Shown piece after piece: positions 38,081-49,544 of a stretch of DNA of 64,000 nucleotides (position 1 is the first letter of the stretch; each line of letters begins with the position of its first letter). Source of the DNA: Sepiola atlantica (taxonomy: Eukaryota; Mollusca; Cephalopoda; Sepiida; Sepiolidae); contig OY744531.1 of the NCBI GenBank assembly GCA_963556195.1, positions 45,824,700 to 45,888,699 of the forward strand. Direction: 5' to 3'. The notes under the pieces were generated by a model. The model searched no databases. It was not told the DNA's origin and worked only from the letters and a program-made list of their open reading frames with translations. Made by a program: the position numbers and the translations under genes.

Positions 38081-39364
38081 CAGGGTCGGGCAGATAAATT
38101 GGAACTAATTTTAAATGCTAATATCTTTTTTATTTTTGATCATATGATTACGGTTTTTTTTACTAAGGATCCTTAAACACTTTATTGCAAGATAGCATAA
38201 TTATATTTACTCAAATTTGTTTTAATATGGCGGAATTAGCACGAAGAATAACTATATGCGAAATGAGACGCGCCGGGAGTTCTCCTTTGGACATTGTTAA
38301 GAGCACTGGCTATGCAAAAACGACTGTCTATCGGGTTGTGGCTAATTTAGATGTCGAGTGTAAGGTTGAGAGAAGTCGGCACAGTACTCGTAGTGATCGA
38401 AAGCGTGCAAACACTTTCCTGGTGAGGCTAAAAAGGTCGATAAAGGCAGACCCAAGTCAGTCGATGTCGAAACTGGCAAAAAACGCAATGTGAGTCGCAG
38501 AACTATCAGCAGAGCAATCAACGAAGACCTTGGGATGAAGTCCTACGTTAGGAGACGCCATAATTTCCTCACTGCCCGTTCAAAAGCTATCAGAGTTGAA
38601 AGATGCCCCAAGCTTATCAACCATCTGAAACACAAAGGAGGACATGTGCGCATTTTTATTGATGAGAAAAAGTTCATCGTGGATGAGGTTCCAAATCGCC
38701 AGAACACTCGAGTTATTGCCCGTGACCCTTCGGAAGTTCCTCCTGTGATGCAGAGCAAAAATCCTGCTTCTGTGATGGTTTTTGCAGCCGTGGCAAGTGA
38801 TGGAAAGGTGAAGCCTCCTCATTTCATCGAAGCGGGTCTTAAAATCAACACAGCGGAGTATTTGAACATTCTTAATAATGTTTTATTGCCGTGGATCCGT
38901 AGAAACTACAACCCTACGAAAGTCATGCTCATCCAAGACTCGGCACCAGCGCATGGATACAGGAAAGTCCAAGATTTCATGAAGGAGAATCTTCCCTTGT
39001 TTGTTCCGAAGGATATTTGGCCCAGCAGCTCTCCAGATCTAAATGTTTGCGACTATTATCTATTCGGCGTCGTCGAGGGACAGACTAATGTCAATCCACA
39101 CCCAAATAAAAACTCATTGAAGACAGCCATTCAACGAGCATTTCGCAATCTCGATCCCAATAAAATAAAGAGGAGCTGTTCACGGTTTTGTCAAAGAATC
39201 TCCAAAATAATTGATGCAAAGGGTGCTCATATTGAATAATTTTGTTCAATAGACTGTAATAATTAAATAAATAAATGTTAAAATGATATCTTTCCATATT
39301 TAATCCTTTAAATTATGAATTTTGTAAAAATAAAAAAAAGTACCAATTTAGCTGCCCGACCCTG
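38081..39364 (+). mobile_element. mariner-type transposon, complete with TIRs and TA duplication
   Basis: The 26-bp terminal inverted repeats at 38081-38106 and 39339-39364 both begin CAGGGTCGGGCAG and differ at two positions. TA flanks both ends (38079-38080 and 39365-39366). The 1284-bp length and single transposase are as expected for a mariner. Confidence 0.95.
38227..39239 (+). pseudogene. mariner-like transposase, one frameshift
   Basis: Transposase of a Tc1/mariner-superfamily element, which would bind the TIRs and cut and paste the element at TA. The start at 38227 (MAELARRITICEMRRAG) gives an N-terminal helix-turn-helix region (SPLDIVKSTGYAKTTVYRVV) and a second one around SKLAK...SRRTISRAI. 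The catalytic triad lies in FIDEKKF, IQDSAPAHG and NVCDYYLFG, with 37 residues between the second and third Asp (DD37D spacing). The WPSSSPDLN motif is also typical. The reading frame is broken once, near 38483, in a run of six A. A 1-nt loss there accounts for it, and everything else over about 337 codons is open. The element is therefore young but probably inactive as read, unless the run is a sequencing error. Confidence 0.93.
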
Positions 39365-39366
39365 TA

Positions 39367-40311
39367 TATGTTGTACATAATTAGTTGAACAGGATTTTCT
39401 GTTTTTACCATTCGGGAAATAATGGAAGTTGATACCAATCTGACAAAACTAGTATACAATTGAATACAAAAGATCAGCTAAATTATTTACTGAACAAACG
39501 ATTCCATCGTCAGTGACTGTAACCATTTGACCGATAATGCACACAGATATAAGCAAAGCGAAGAGGAAAAGGAAATAATCTAGGTCGGATTAAGGTTACT
39601 ATAGTGTTGTATATTGAAAGGTCTCTCTCCCCCTCTCTCTTTCTCTCTCTCATTCTTTAACGTGGTAACACCTTATCTAGCCACATTGATGTGTATTTTT
39701 AGACAAAACGTATGTGGAGAAATAAATAAAGACATTTATTCTAAAAAATATGTAATTGCTTTCTTCAATGTAAAGCACTCTGTAGGAAAATATAAACAGC
39801 TTCTCAATTAAAGCAGAATTGCGTCGTTCGTTCCCATTACCAGGAAGAATGAAAAATGTATAGACTCTCAAATGGGGATATTTCCTTTCTATTTCGTAAT
39901 GTTTTCTCAGTGGCCGAGGGGGCAAAGACGTTGTACGGAAGTCAAATGTGACTTTAGTCCGGCGTTCGAACACAGTGATCTGTAGTATAGCCGTATATAG
40001 CCACACGGATGAATCTTATTAAGACAAACGTATGTGGATAAATAAATAATATATTTATTATACATATATGTAGAAAGAGAAAGATGAAGTTAAAACAAGG
40101 CAATATGTTTCTAAAAATATAGTGAGAGTTACAGAACCACAATAAAATTAAACGTATACATATATGTATGTCTGTCTGTGTGTGTGGGTGTGGGTGTTTG
40201 TGTCATGAAGAGTTTTAGTAGCTTTTATCAACCATGGACATCATTTCCTCGTTTAATTTAGAGTAATTGTAGCTGTTCAGATAATGCCAGAACTAACTGG
40301 TTCCATCTGTC

Positions 40312-40312
<1 letters not shown>
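39367..40312. other. gene-free stretch
   Basis: CT-rich microsatellite near 39625-39655. ACAAAACGTATGTGGAGAAATAAATAA near 39703 (first 20 bases ACAAAACGTATGTGGAGAAA) is partly repeated near 40024. Otherwise nothing is recognised. Confidence 0.4.
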
Positions 40313-40391
<79 letters not shown>

Positions 40392-40439
40392 TGAGAGAGA
40401 GAGAGAGAGAGAGAGAATCAGCATGTCGACTGACAGCAC
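40313..40439. repeat. (TA)n(GA)n with the shared 19-mer, inverted
   Basis: AGCATGTCGACTGACAGCA (40420-40438) is the reverse complement of the 19-mer at 34684-34702. Confidence 0.85.
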
Positions 40440-40704
40440 TGCTAGGGAAGGTGGCAGAAATCTTTATTAACATTATTCGCATTTTATACTCTGATTACAG
40501 ATCTCTACTGTAAATAAACTTTAACAAAAATGTTCTTACTATATGAGTCACCACTTATCAAGGACGAAAGACACTCGAGAATAATGATTAATGAGATAGA
40601 TTGATTGTACGTTGAAAGATAAAGAACTTTATGAGAGGATTGATAACGATTAATGAAATGCATCGAATTCGAATACTTGTGAGCGCGGTTAATGACATGA
40701 ATCT

Positions 40705-40905
40705 GTTGACATTGGATTTGAAGAGGACCAGTTTGTAGGCTGCAACGAAGCAGTCACGTCATAATGTGTTCCACGGACGGGAAGCCTTTGTGAAAAGGCT
40801 TTGTTCCTAAAAATCTCCACTCCTGACATTAGGCACACGGAGGAGGAAAGGAGCTTTTTTGTTGGGTTGCGGTAGGAAGACGCGTTCTTGCTGTGACTAT
40901 ATTAT
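40705..40905 (-). pseudogene. LINE reverse-transcriptase C-terminal fragment, frameshifted
   Basis: The minus strand reads RTRLPTATQQKSSFPPPCA, corresponding to TRLATTTLNNF in the 22-kb copy. After a frame change it reads FHKGFPSVEHIMT, where the generic LINE end has FFPRT/FPSVxxW. It is dead, short and related to, but not the same family as, the 22-kb copy. Confidence 0.45.
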
Positions 40906-40974
40906 GAGAACACCACAGATATTAGAGCTCAGTCGAGCACCTTCTGTAGAAACTATTTGGATGTAGATGGCATT

Positions 40975-41106
40975 TTATTTACCCCCTCTCTAAAATGTTA
41001 GACACAAGGTCAGGTGTGGGTTTCGATGAAGGTATTTTTTTGTGGAACGAGCTGAATTCGAACCCGGCACACCCAGGTCGTCATGAACCACTTAGCCACT
41101 GTACCT
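40975..41106 (-). mobile_element. tRNA-derived SINE with shared tail
   Basis: The minus strand has A box TGGCTAAGTGG (41088-41098) and B box GGGTTCGAATTC (41054-41065). The tail is ACCTGACCTTGTGTCTAAC followed by GAGGGGGTAAATAAA. That tail, read on the other strand as TTTACC/TTTACTTGCCTCC, recurs near 80, 25117, 36665, 48725, 49025 and 58080. Confidence 0.75.
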
Positions 41107-41831
41107 TTTGGATGTAGACGGTATTAAGGCCTAACTTAGCGAGCAAATCTTCTCGTCGTAACTCAATAAGTAAACTTTCCCCCAGCCCACCCCAAGTGTA
41201 ATTATCGATACACACGACACGTACGTGCAAGACAAATTGCAAGTATTGATTTGCCGTTCTTTCTGTCGAAATTAAAAGTTGTGCATATCATCGTCTCAAA
41301 TTGGTTTATTTCGTGACGCTGCTTTTCCATCGACTTTGCTCTCACACGTTCTGGGATGTTATTCTTAAAATTTCATTAAACGAAGACGGTATTTTGGAAA
41401 GAACGAGAAATCTGATCGCTAACCCTAATGAACATCGGGATTTCTTTACCAAGAGATTAAGAAATTACTAGAACAAGTTGACGGAGCATGTCAAAATTAG
41501 AACTAATCCAATTTGATTTTTTATATTGGCTGATTTTGTGATGCTGGTGTAAAGTATGAATTGCATCGACAGTATTGGGAGTTTTCAGATGATATATTTA
41601 ACAAATGACTGGAAGTAATAGCGATGTGAGAAAAAGTAGAAATAAAATAAGAATATGTATTTATGTTCAAATTGGAGTGTATATTTCTGTTTTCATTTAC
41701 CTTGATATACATATGATGAAAATAATTGAAATAATATTCTAACGTGACAGAACAAAACCATACCTCACTCAGCCCGACAGCAACAAAGCCACTGTCAGAC
41801 TGATTTGTATCATAATTCTATGATACAACAT

Positions 41832-41971
41832 TTAATATTTAATAGAAAATATAAGCCTGTGAAGTTACTGTAAATATTAGTTATGAGTAAATAACAACAT
41901 GGCTGACCACTTTACAAACGACCAATATTTACGGTAACTTCGCAGGCTTATATTTTCTATGAAATATTAAT
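41832..41971. mobile_element. small inverted-repeat element
   Basis: AATAGAAAATATAAGCCTGT and its neighbours (41832-41880) recur inverted at 41924-41971, about 90 per cent by eye over 48 bp. The spacer is about 40 bp. Confidence 0.7.
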
Positions 41972-42883
41972 TAATACCGTCACATTTAGCAAAGGTATAT
42001 GCCGGATTAAAAATAAGTATTTCACAACTGAAGTTTTATCTTCAAACATTGTGTGGGCGAGGTTTTCGTCTTTTAAAAATATTTAGCTTCATCCATCTGG
42101 AGTATTCTCGTAAAATGGCCGACCTGATAAATCTAATTGGCGTTGAAAAAGGTTTAATTAATTTTGGATGTCTTTGCAATCAATCACTAGTAACAATTGT
42201 AATTTGTTTTCGTCTTTAAATCATGTATACTTCTTTCTTTTGTTTTCTATTTCTTTCTTTCCCCTGGGGAGAGAAAAACACGGTTTCCTATTGTTCTTTG
42301 TTCAAGCCTCCAGGAGGAAATCAAAGGGATATCACCCAATGCAGATTAAAAACACTGTTGCACGAAATAAGAAGGGAAAGCGATAAAGATTTAAATAAAA
42401 TAATGTATTGTGGATTTGTTGAAAATGGGTTTTATTTAAATAGTGTGATTTAAATAACTTCTAAATCATCGACAAAATAAAAACATACAATGGTAAAATA
42501 ATGTTGGGAAAAGTGGAAACACTTTCTAGCTGTGACGATAGAACAGGTTTAATACGCTGTAAAAGAAATGAAAGATCTATTTAGTTAAGTAAATACAATT
42601 TAGTTAAACATGATAATTGTCGTCGTCTTGTTCTTCGAAACACTCTTCAATGATACCCGCGAAACAAGAAAAGTACCAAGAGAACATCTCCACCTGTGGT
42701 CCGCCAAACAACTTATATGACAAATCCATTACAAATAACCTAAATAAATAATGCTTGTACATGCATTAAAAAATATTAAGTAAAAAAGTCATTCTAATAA
42801 AGTTATTTCTTTCCATATATATAATATATAATATAATATATGTTATATACATGTAGTACTTCAGATATATCGGGAATTAACTT

Positions 42884-42928
42884 CCTGCACTGAAGATCGC
42901 GTTAGCATGAAACATCGATGTCTGTAGG
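42884..42928 (+). ncRNA. hammerhead-like ribozyme motif 1
   Basis: Stem I is CCTGCA (42884-42889) with TGTAGG (42923-42928), 6 bp including one G-T. The core is CTGAAGA (42890-42896) and GAAA (42909-42912). Stem III is ACAT/ATGT with a CG loop, and the cleavage triplet is GTC (after 42922). Stem II is weak: only GC/GC pairs around a GTTA-containing loop, with a T-T mismatch next to the core. The architecture is right for a type I hammerhead, but activity is doubtful. Confidence 0.55.
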
Positions 42929-43231
42929 TAATAAATAATTAAGATGTATTTATAAATATTTCTATAAGCCCCTTTTACTAAAGGCCGGGCACTCTGAGTG
43001 AGTTTAATAACAAGCAGTACTAATAGCTTCATGCGAGATGCAACACAGTTTGTTGTTGTAAGATCACTTTCACTGCTCGTGTAAAATACCCATCGACTCG
43101 GTAATTACAAAGTTAATTTCATCCCTACTTATTAGATAATTCACGGTGGCCAACGGGGGAACGCTCTTGACTGCGACTCAGTGGCGATTTGTGATCGGAG
43201 TTCGAGCCCGCGGACTGTCGGGAATTAACTT

Positions 43232-43276
43232 CCTGCACTGAAGATTGCGTTAGCATGAAACATCGATGTCTGTAGG
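43232..43276 (+). ncRNA. hammerhead-like ribozyme motif 2
   Basis: Same as motif 1, except that one base change lets stem II form three pairs (TGC-GTTA-GCA). The T-T mismatch at the base of stem II remains. Cleavage would follow 43270. Confidence 0.6.
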
Positions 43277-43281
43277 TAATA

Positions 43282-43777
43282 TATATAGGCTGAATAGAAA
43301 GCAACTCCCAATTACTAAGTGCTCGTAATTTATTGCTGAAATAGAATTTTACAAGAAATGAATATGATAAGAAAGTCTATAGCATGGGGTTCTATTCAAA
43401 ATTCGATATGGGTACCAGCAATCGCCACCAGCTTCTAAAGCTACCTGGAAACCACATCAACTGATGTCACAAGGATTTTTTTTCTTTTTCTTATTAATGA
43501 GGCAACACTTATCAAGGCTTAGGAACCCACTCGATTATTAGAGTCAACAGGATGTATAGATTGACAGATGAATAGTGATTAAGACTATGAGAGTATAGAA
43601 AACAGAAGTCGACCCAGAAAACAGCATTTTGTCTCATTGTCAAAAACATCTCTCGTGAAATGTGAGGACTAAAGTAAAAATAACTTATCATTAATAACAC
43701 TTGCTCCCCCATTCATTTCTTGTAAAAATTATATTTCAGTAATAACTTACAAGTATAGGGCGTTACTTTCCAATCAT

Positions 43778-43783
<6 letters not shown>
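43282..43783. mobile_element. TIR element of about 500 bp
   Basis: TATAGGCTGAATAGAAAG...TTTTACAAGAAATGAAT at 43284-43357 is matched inverted at 43703-43783, by eye about three quarters identical over 75 bp. TA lies at both ends. No transposase frame is seen. It abuts the second hammerhead repeat directly. Confidence 0.6.

Positions 43784-43846
<63 letters not shown>
43782..43846. repeat. (TA)n microsatellite
   Basis: About 65 bp of TA. Confidence 0.95.
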
Positions 43847-43849
<3 letters not shown>

Positions 43850-44509
43850 ACTGAAGACGTCAGTGTTTAAGTTCAATAGATATTAATATACAATTCCAGA
43901 CATCCAAAGTAGGTGGTAATATCTGAAAAGATAGTCTCATAAAAACAGAACGAATACTACACCCTACCTTAAATTGAGCATGGAATTATAGTAGAGTTGT
44001 CTGAAAATGTATAGTATACTTAATTGAGAATTAAAAAAATAGTACAATAGTACATTAATATAATTAATAGTATAGTTTCGGCTTCAGACATACATATACC
44101 AAATATTCTTTAGTAATATATCTGTTAACAGTTTTAAATCATTCCGACACATTTATTTGACAGGAGTTAAATAAACTTACTTGTTCTTGTTTGTGAAGAA
44201 CATGGGCCCTGTTTCCATGAAGGAAAATGAAGAATAAGAATAAAATATTGTTGTATGGTATCGATGTAAATATATACGAAATAGTCACCCTTTTTTACAG
44301 TATAGAATCGGACCAAACATAAGTGTTTATCTAGGTGAACTGCGAATGGTTTAATTGGAAACATTCAGATTAACTATCGAATTTTCATTCATTTCGGCTG
44401 AATCAGATATATTCTGTTGTTGGCATTAGTTTCCCCGATTATTTTCTAGAAATAAATCGGATACTTGCAGGACGACCACTTGAAGGTTGCCAACATGCTA
44501 AGTGAAAGT

Positions 44510-44590
44510 GTTTCTGTTGAACGAACTGGATTCTAACTAGGCACACCCAGGTTGTCAGTTCGTGTTGTTAACCACTTAGCCACCGTCACC
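44510..44590 (-). mobile_element. tRNA-derived SINE head, decayed
   Basis: The minus strand GGTGACGGTGGCTAAGTGGT (A box included) matches the head at 41088-41106, with the same AACCTGGGTGTGCC segment. The B box is mutated (TAGTTAGAATCC). Confidence 0.6.
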
Positions 44591-45152
44591 TCCAATTATC
44601 GAATGTCCATCGTGTATATAAATCTTCCGGAAGACGCATATATTTGCTGATGAAAAATAATGAAGATGGGAAAATAATGTCGATTAAAATGAGAAAACAT
44701 TGACCTTTTTGTCATTTTGTTGTGTTTCAACTCGTAATAGGAAAGCCGTTTCCCACGTGGGCGTCTTTGAAATGTATTGAGTGAGCGGCAGACGATATTC
44801 TATACGTGGTTGAATTGATGTTAACCTTTTTTTTTAAACAAACAACTACGCTGTCATCATCAATTTCTGTTTTAACTTGCACATTATTCTTATTTTTTCT
44901 GCGTATACATTTCTGCGTTCTGTGTTACGAATAGAATTTAATAATGTTCCATTCAATTATAATTAATGACATTTATTTTCCAATCTGATGAATGCGAAAT
45001 ATTGAAAATTAATTCTAAATCTTTTTTTTTAATTATTTCTATTTTTGTCAATAAATTCAAGTTTTTATCAGTATGCGTTTTTATGCGTCCATATATTATT
45101 ATACTAAGGCTTGTGTCCATCAGATTTTTTTTCATATATATTTTAATAACAC

Positions 45153-45290
45153 GAAATATATGCTAAAATGTTCCTCCGTTTGGGAATTAGGTTATGTTAG
45201 AAAAACTTTCATTTTAATTGTTCTAATTAGCCACAATTTGCCTCAATTCACCTAGTGGCCCCACATCTAAGTTTCTATCTATCATTCTCA
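45153..45290. repeat. second copy of the 1467-1600 repeat
   Basis: Shared blocks include GGAATTAGGTTATGTT, TCATTTTAATT and CTAATTAGCCACAATTTGCC. Confidence 0.55.
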
Positions 45291-45699
45291 CCCTCTCTCA
45301 CTGTAGGTTGTTTGAACCCCGCTCGTATTTTATACTTTTTCTATGACTTTTGCTCCCGTCACGTCTCCCCCCCCCCCCAACACACACAAACACTTCGCCC
45401 CCCTCTCTCAAATAATAAGTCTATGCTGGAGGAATGCAAGAGTTTGATTTATATAGTAAAGGGGTGTTTTAAAGAATGGATATTTTATTGACAAACCAGC
45501 TCGTTGGGTTCTGGTTAGCTTGTTCTTACCAGGGAAATGTGTGTTTGCAAAACCAGTCAAATATAAAAATAATATGACAAAATGTAAAATTAATTTCTCT
45601 TTCTCTCTCTTTAGTAACAGTGGAAGGTAATAAAAAGGAAATAATCGAAAGATTGGAAAAGTCTATGATAAACAAAAGGTAATATCAACAATAGTAGTA

Positions 45700-45890
45700 A
45701 TACTATGTAACGCGTAGATGTAGAGAGGGAAAGAAAGATGGAGAAAGAGCGAGAGAGAGAGAAACTAATTTTGCATTTTATCATTATAGGTTTTTTTAAT
45801 ATTTAACTGGCTTTGCAAGCACATTTTCCTAATCAAAACAATTTAGCCCGAAATCAACGAATGACTCGACGGGTCACATTTTTTTCTAGT
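45700..45890 (+). mobile_element. Helitron-like 3' terminus
   Basis: TGACTCGACGGGTCA (45862-45876) can form a short hairpin and is followed by CATTTTTTT and CTAG (45886-45889), then T. It is nearly the same terminus as that at 2624-2651. The 5' limit is unknown. Confidence 0.45.
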
Positions 45891-45896
45891 ATACCT

Positions 45897-46250
45897 ATGT
45901 ACAATTTTTTTTATATAGATTTGTCCATATATCTATAAGACACTCTACTGGTCGTTAAGTCGATCGAACTGTCACACCTATGTTTGAAATAGCATTTTTA
46001 TTACTGAACATGTTTTATCTTATTGATTTTAGATCCGCCCACGTATCTATGAAAACGGTTCTGTCGGTCAGAATGTCTGCCAGTCTTTCGCGCTTATACT
46101 CGGTCATAGTAAAAGGCGTTTTAATTTTTAGATGCGTCCACACATCTATATAAAGGGTTCTGCCCGTTTGTGGTACTATCAGTCGGTCCGTCCGTCCCTC
46201 CGCCGGTCTGTCACTAACATTTCCACCGGTAGATGCACACATTGATCGGA
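45897..46250. repeat. degenerate tandem array of about 100 bp with a transferable 199-bp core
   Basis: AGATCCGCCCACGTATCTAT (46031), AGATGCGTCCACACATCTAT (46131), TAGATTTGTCCATATATCTA (45916) and AGATGCACACATTGAT (46221) mark about four units. 45986-46184 is duplicated at 48764-48962. Confidence 0.7.
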
Positions 46251-47039
46251 CGCATCTTAAGAATGTACGTTCCTGTCAGTTTTATAATAATAATTAAAAA
46301 AATAAATAAAATAAACAAACTTGTATAAAATAGTGAAATTAATTTTTTTAAGAGCTTAAAATTGACAACTAAATTGCCAGCAGGCCACGTGGACATTCCA
46401 TTATTAATTAAAGAAAATCATTTCAATGAAAAAAAAAATCACTGATGAATTATATTATATTAAAAAAAAATGCGTTCTTCTTCTTTTCGTGTCATTGAAA
46501 CATATGGTTTAATTTTTCTTTATACAGGGCTCAGTATTATGATTTAACTAGTCGAGATTTTTTTAGCTGCATTGGTTGGGTAATAAGCGGCAAAAAAGGC
46601 ATCTTTACATTCGCAGGATGATTGAGTCGGTTTTTAGCAACATGTAACTATGGCAGCATTTGATCCCCCCATCCTTGTGCCAGGGCGGTTGGGCGTCTTC
46701 CACTGGACCTACGGTGCTTCTGAGCTAGAAGGGGGAGATACACCAGAAGGGGTGTTAATAAAAAGAGTTTTACTTTCAAATGACGTGTACTATAACCTCC
46801 AATGTTATTCTGAAAAATATTATCTTCCACCCCTCCATTCGTCATTTGAAAATCACCTTTCTTCCCTTCACAATAACATGGAATTATCTCTCCCTAAATC
46901 TAACATGATGCTTGAACTATACATAAATATTGTGTTTTTATATTTCACAATGTTCTAGACTTTAAACATCATAAACAAGCTGCGCGTGCGTGGACCTCCT
47001 CTGTATGTGACTCGATGTGGCGAGTGTAAAATGCAATAA

Positions 47040-47600
47040 ATTTGGGCAATTTGGGGCATTTTTGACCCCCCTTTGACCCCCTGGTGGCGCGAACCAGAAT
47101 GTTTCTGAGGTAAAGGATGCTCATTTTATATCCAGAACAATTGCCTCTACATTTTGGCCAAGTTTCAGAAAGATTGAATGGATGGATCTAACGTTATGGG
47201 AGAAAAGGGTCATTTTTTTTGCCATTTTGGAAGCTTTTGACCCCCTGGGGGCGCGAACCAGATTTTTTCCAAGGTCAGCGATACTTATTTTCTATTAGGA
47301 ACAATTGCCTCCACATTTTGGCTAAGTTTCAGAGAAATTGAATGGATGGATGAAAAGTTATGGGGCAAAAAATGTCATTTTTTGCCATTTCGGGGCCTTT
47401 TGACCCCCTGGGAGGCTAACCAGATTTTTTTTCAAAAATCGGAGAATGTCACTTTCTAACCTGACCAAAGTTACAACTTCATGCAAAATTTCAGAGAAAT
47501 TCAATTGATGATTGCGGAGAAAAATCCGGACGGACGGACGGACGGACGGACGGACTTGCCTCAAAACATAAGTCCCCCGATTTTATAAATCGGGGGACCA
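47040..47600. repeat. 163-bp degenerate tandem element with CGGA run and terminal hairpin
   Basis: TTGACCCCCTGG starts three units at 47073, 47237 and 47400, each with AACCAGA, AAGTTTCAGA.A.ATT and GATGGAT phrases. It ends with (CGGA)n at 47526-47555 and a hairpin of 12-bp arms (GTCCCCCGATTT, 47572-47598). It looks like a recurring invertebrate interspersed element, but I cannot name the family. Confidence 0.7.
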
Positions 47601-48172
47601 AAAAATTAAGCAGTTAATTCGTAACTTCAGCTATCTCATGGTTAAAGAGCGTATTGTAATCTATATAATCATAGGAAAAGTATTGTAATCTATATAATCA
47701 TAGGCAAAGTATTTCATGTTCGTACAACGTTATTCCTTTCATACACATTCAAGAATGAGATGGTCCGATCAACAAAGATGATGAATGGTGATTAATCTGA
47801 TGTCATTAAGGTAAACAATTCTTACTTTACCCATTTTAAAATGAATTGTTTCTCAAATCTTATTCTGCCGTCTCGTCGACTAAAGCAGTAAAACTTTGAG
47901 CAAATGCATTTCAAAAAAAGGCATTCGTTTGGTAGATGTGAAAAATATTTAGCCGACATTTATTCTTACGGTAACGAGAAATAACATATATATTGTTTTT
48001 AAAAGAATTAAATGACTACAATTTTAAATAAATAAAGAAGCTAAATACTTGTCTATTTACTTAAGGAAATATTTAGATGACAATCAGTATTGACGCTGAC
48101 AAACATTTATTATTTCAATACTAAATTATACAGATTGAGTTAAATCCACCGTGGAATTTCCGCAGACGCCTG

Positions 48173-48173
<1 letters not shown>

Positions 48174-48223
<50 letters not shown>
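48174..48223. repeat. (TA)n microsatellite
   Basis: About 50 bp of TA. Confidence 0.95.
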
Positions 48224-48228
<5 letters not shown>

Positions 48229-48660
48229 CATTATAACCTCATTAGCAAGGGGATCACTGGTTCGGGTTGCTTTTCCTGTTTTACGACATATCAACCCCTG
48301 TGTGCATATTTAATGCCGAAATACAGCACCCACTGTAAAAAATTCCTTTTATATGATTCATTAAAACACGCTTCTATATTAACTGGAACTTGGGGGAAGC
48401 TACTTTTATTAGATACCAAGGGTGTGGTTACCACGTGGGGCCCCGAGACTTGAATGTAAACACGTGCGTTTATAACGTCACGCGATAATTGGATGATTCC
48501 AGCTGTTCTACCAGCCAGACACCAACGAGTAAAGAAAGAAAACCAAGTTCTCCTTCCCAACAGAATGCAGGTTGGATATCGAAATAAGGATATTCAGAAC
48601 ATTCTAGTAAAAGATTGGTGTTTCGGAACCCAATGAAAAAAAAGAGAAAAACTATGAAGT

Positions 48661-49068
48661 CTCAGACTTCATGCGTTGTGTTCTACATCTGTCAACCTAT
48701 AAATGGTGAGAGTGTGTTCTTATCTACTTGCCTCCCCACAAAGGCAGAGTTGGACACAAGATCGAAATAGCATTTTTATTACTGAACATGTTTTATTTTA
48801 TTGATTTTAGATCCGCCCACGTATCTATGAAAACGGTTCTGTCGGTCGGAATGTCTGCCAGTCTTTCGCGCTTATACTCGGTCATAGTAAAAGGCGTTTT
48901 AATTTTTAGATGCGTCCACACATCTATATAAAGGGTTCTGTCCGTGTGTCGTACTATCAGTCAATCTCAGATTCCATGCGTTGTGTTCCACATCTTTCAA
49001 CCTATAAATGGTGAGATTGTGTTCTTATTTACTTGCCTCCCCACGAGGGCAGAGTTAGACACAATATC
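48661..49068. repeat. A-B-A' block: 103-bp duplication around a 199-bp copy
   Basis: Segment A (48661-48763) and A' (48966-49068) both start CTCAGA and end with the TTACTTGCCTCCCCAC SINE-tail motif. Between them lies B (48764-48962), about 97 per cent identical to 45986-46184. Confidence 0.85.
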
Positions 49069-49544
49069 GGTTTTTAATGTCAGGAAAATCCAGGATTGTG
49101 TTTAGTAGTGTTGCACATTATTTATTTGTTATCTGATCCACTCGTAACAATAAATGTTTGCTAATAGGCATATTCGGTTTTACTTTCTCTGCCAACTGAC
49201 CTTGCTACTTCAACTGTTCTACATTTACTAACCGAAGCGCACTTTCATCCATTCTTTCATTATCAGTATCAAGATATTTGGTTTAACGTCCGTTTTACAC
49301 GCTGTCATATGTTGGACAGCTTTTAGAAATTGAAACCTATTTCTGATCTGGTCTTTATTTATTTGTCTTTCCTTTAAAACCATTCTTATCCCTCGCTCCA
49401 ATGCTTTCCATGCCACCTCAACTGTTACACAGAATGCAGAAAATAATTTTTGGAATTACATTTTTTATAGAACTTTTTAAAATGAACTTATGTTCACTTT
49501 AATAAAAGTTTCAGGTGCGACTGCGATATGGGTCAGATTTATAG

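Larger units (their letters stand above)
42870..43281 (+). mobile_element. hammerhead-bearing SINE/retrozyme-like unit
   Basis: A 64-bp direct repeat (42870-42933 and 43218-43281, one mismatch) flanks 284 bp. Each repeat holds a hammerhead-like core. Just before the second repeat is a tRNA-like head with B box GAGTTCGAGCCC (43198-43209). Cleavage sites would be 348 nt apart. The layout resembles retrozymes or Sm-alpha-like SINEs: hammerheads in direct repeats, a pol III promoter and a small unit. The identity is inference. Flanking AT repeats hide any target duplication. Confidence 0.55.

Noticed and set aside
38543..38822. Minus-strand frames opposite the transposase
   Set aside because: Shadows of the mariner transposase coding strand.
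46650..46958. 102-codon open frame
   Set aside because: No domain, no related frame, and it lies next to repeat DNA; most likely chance.
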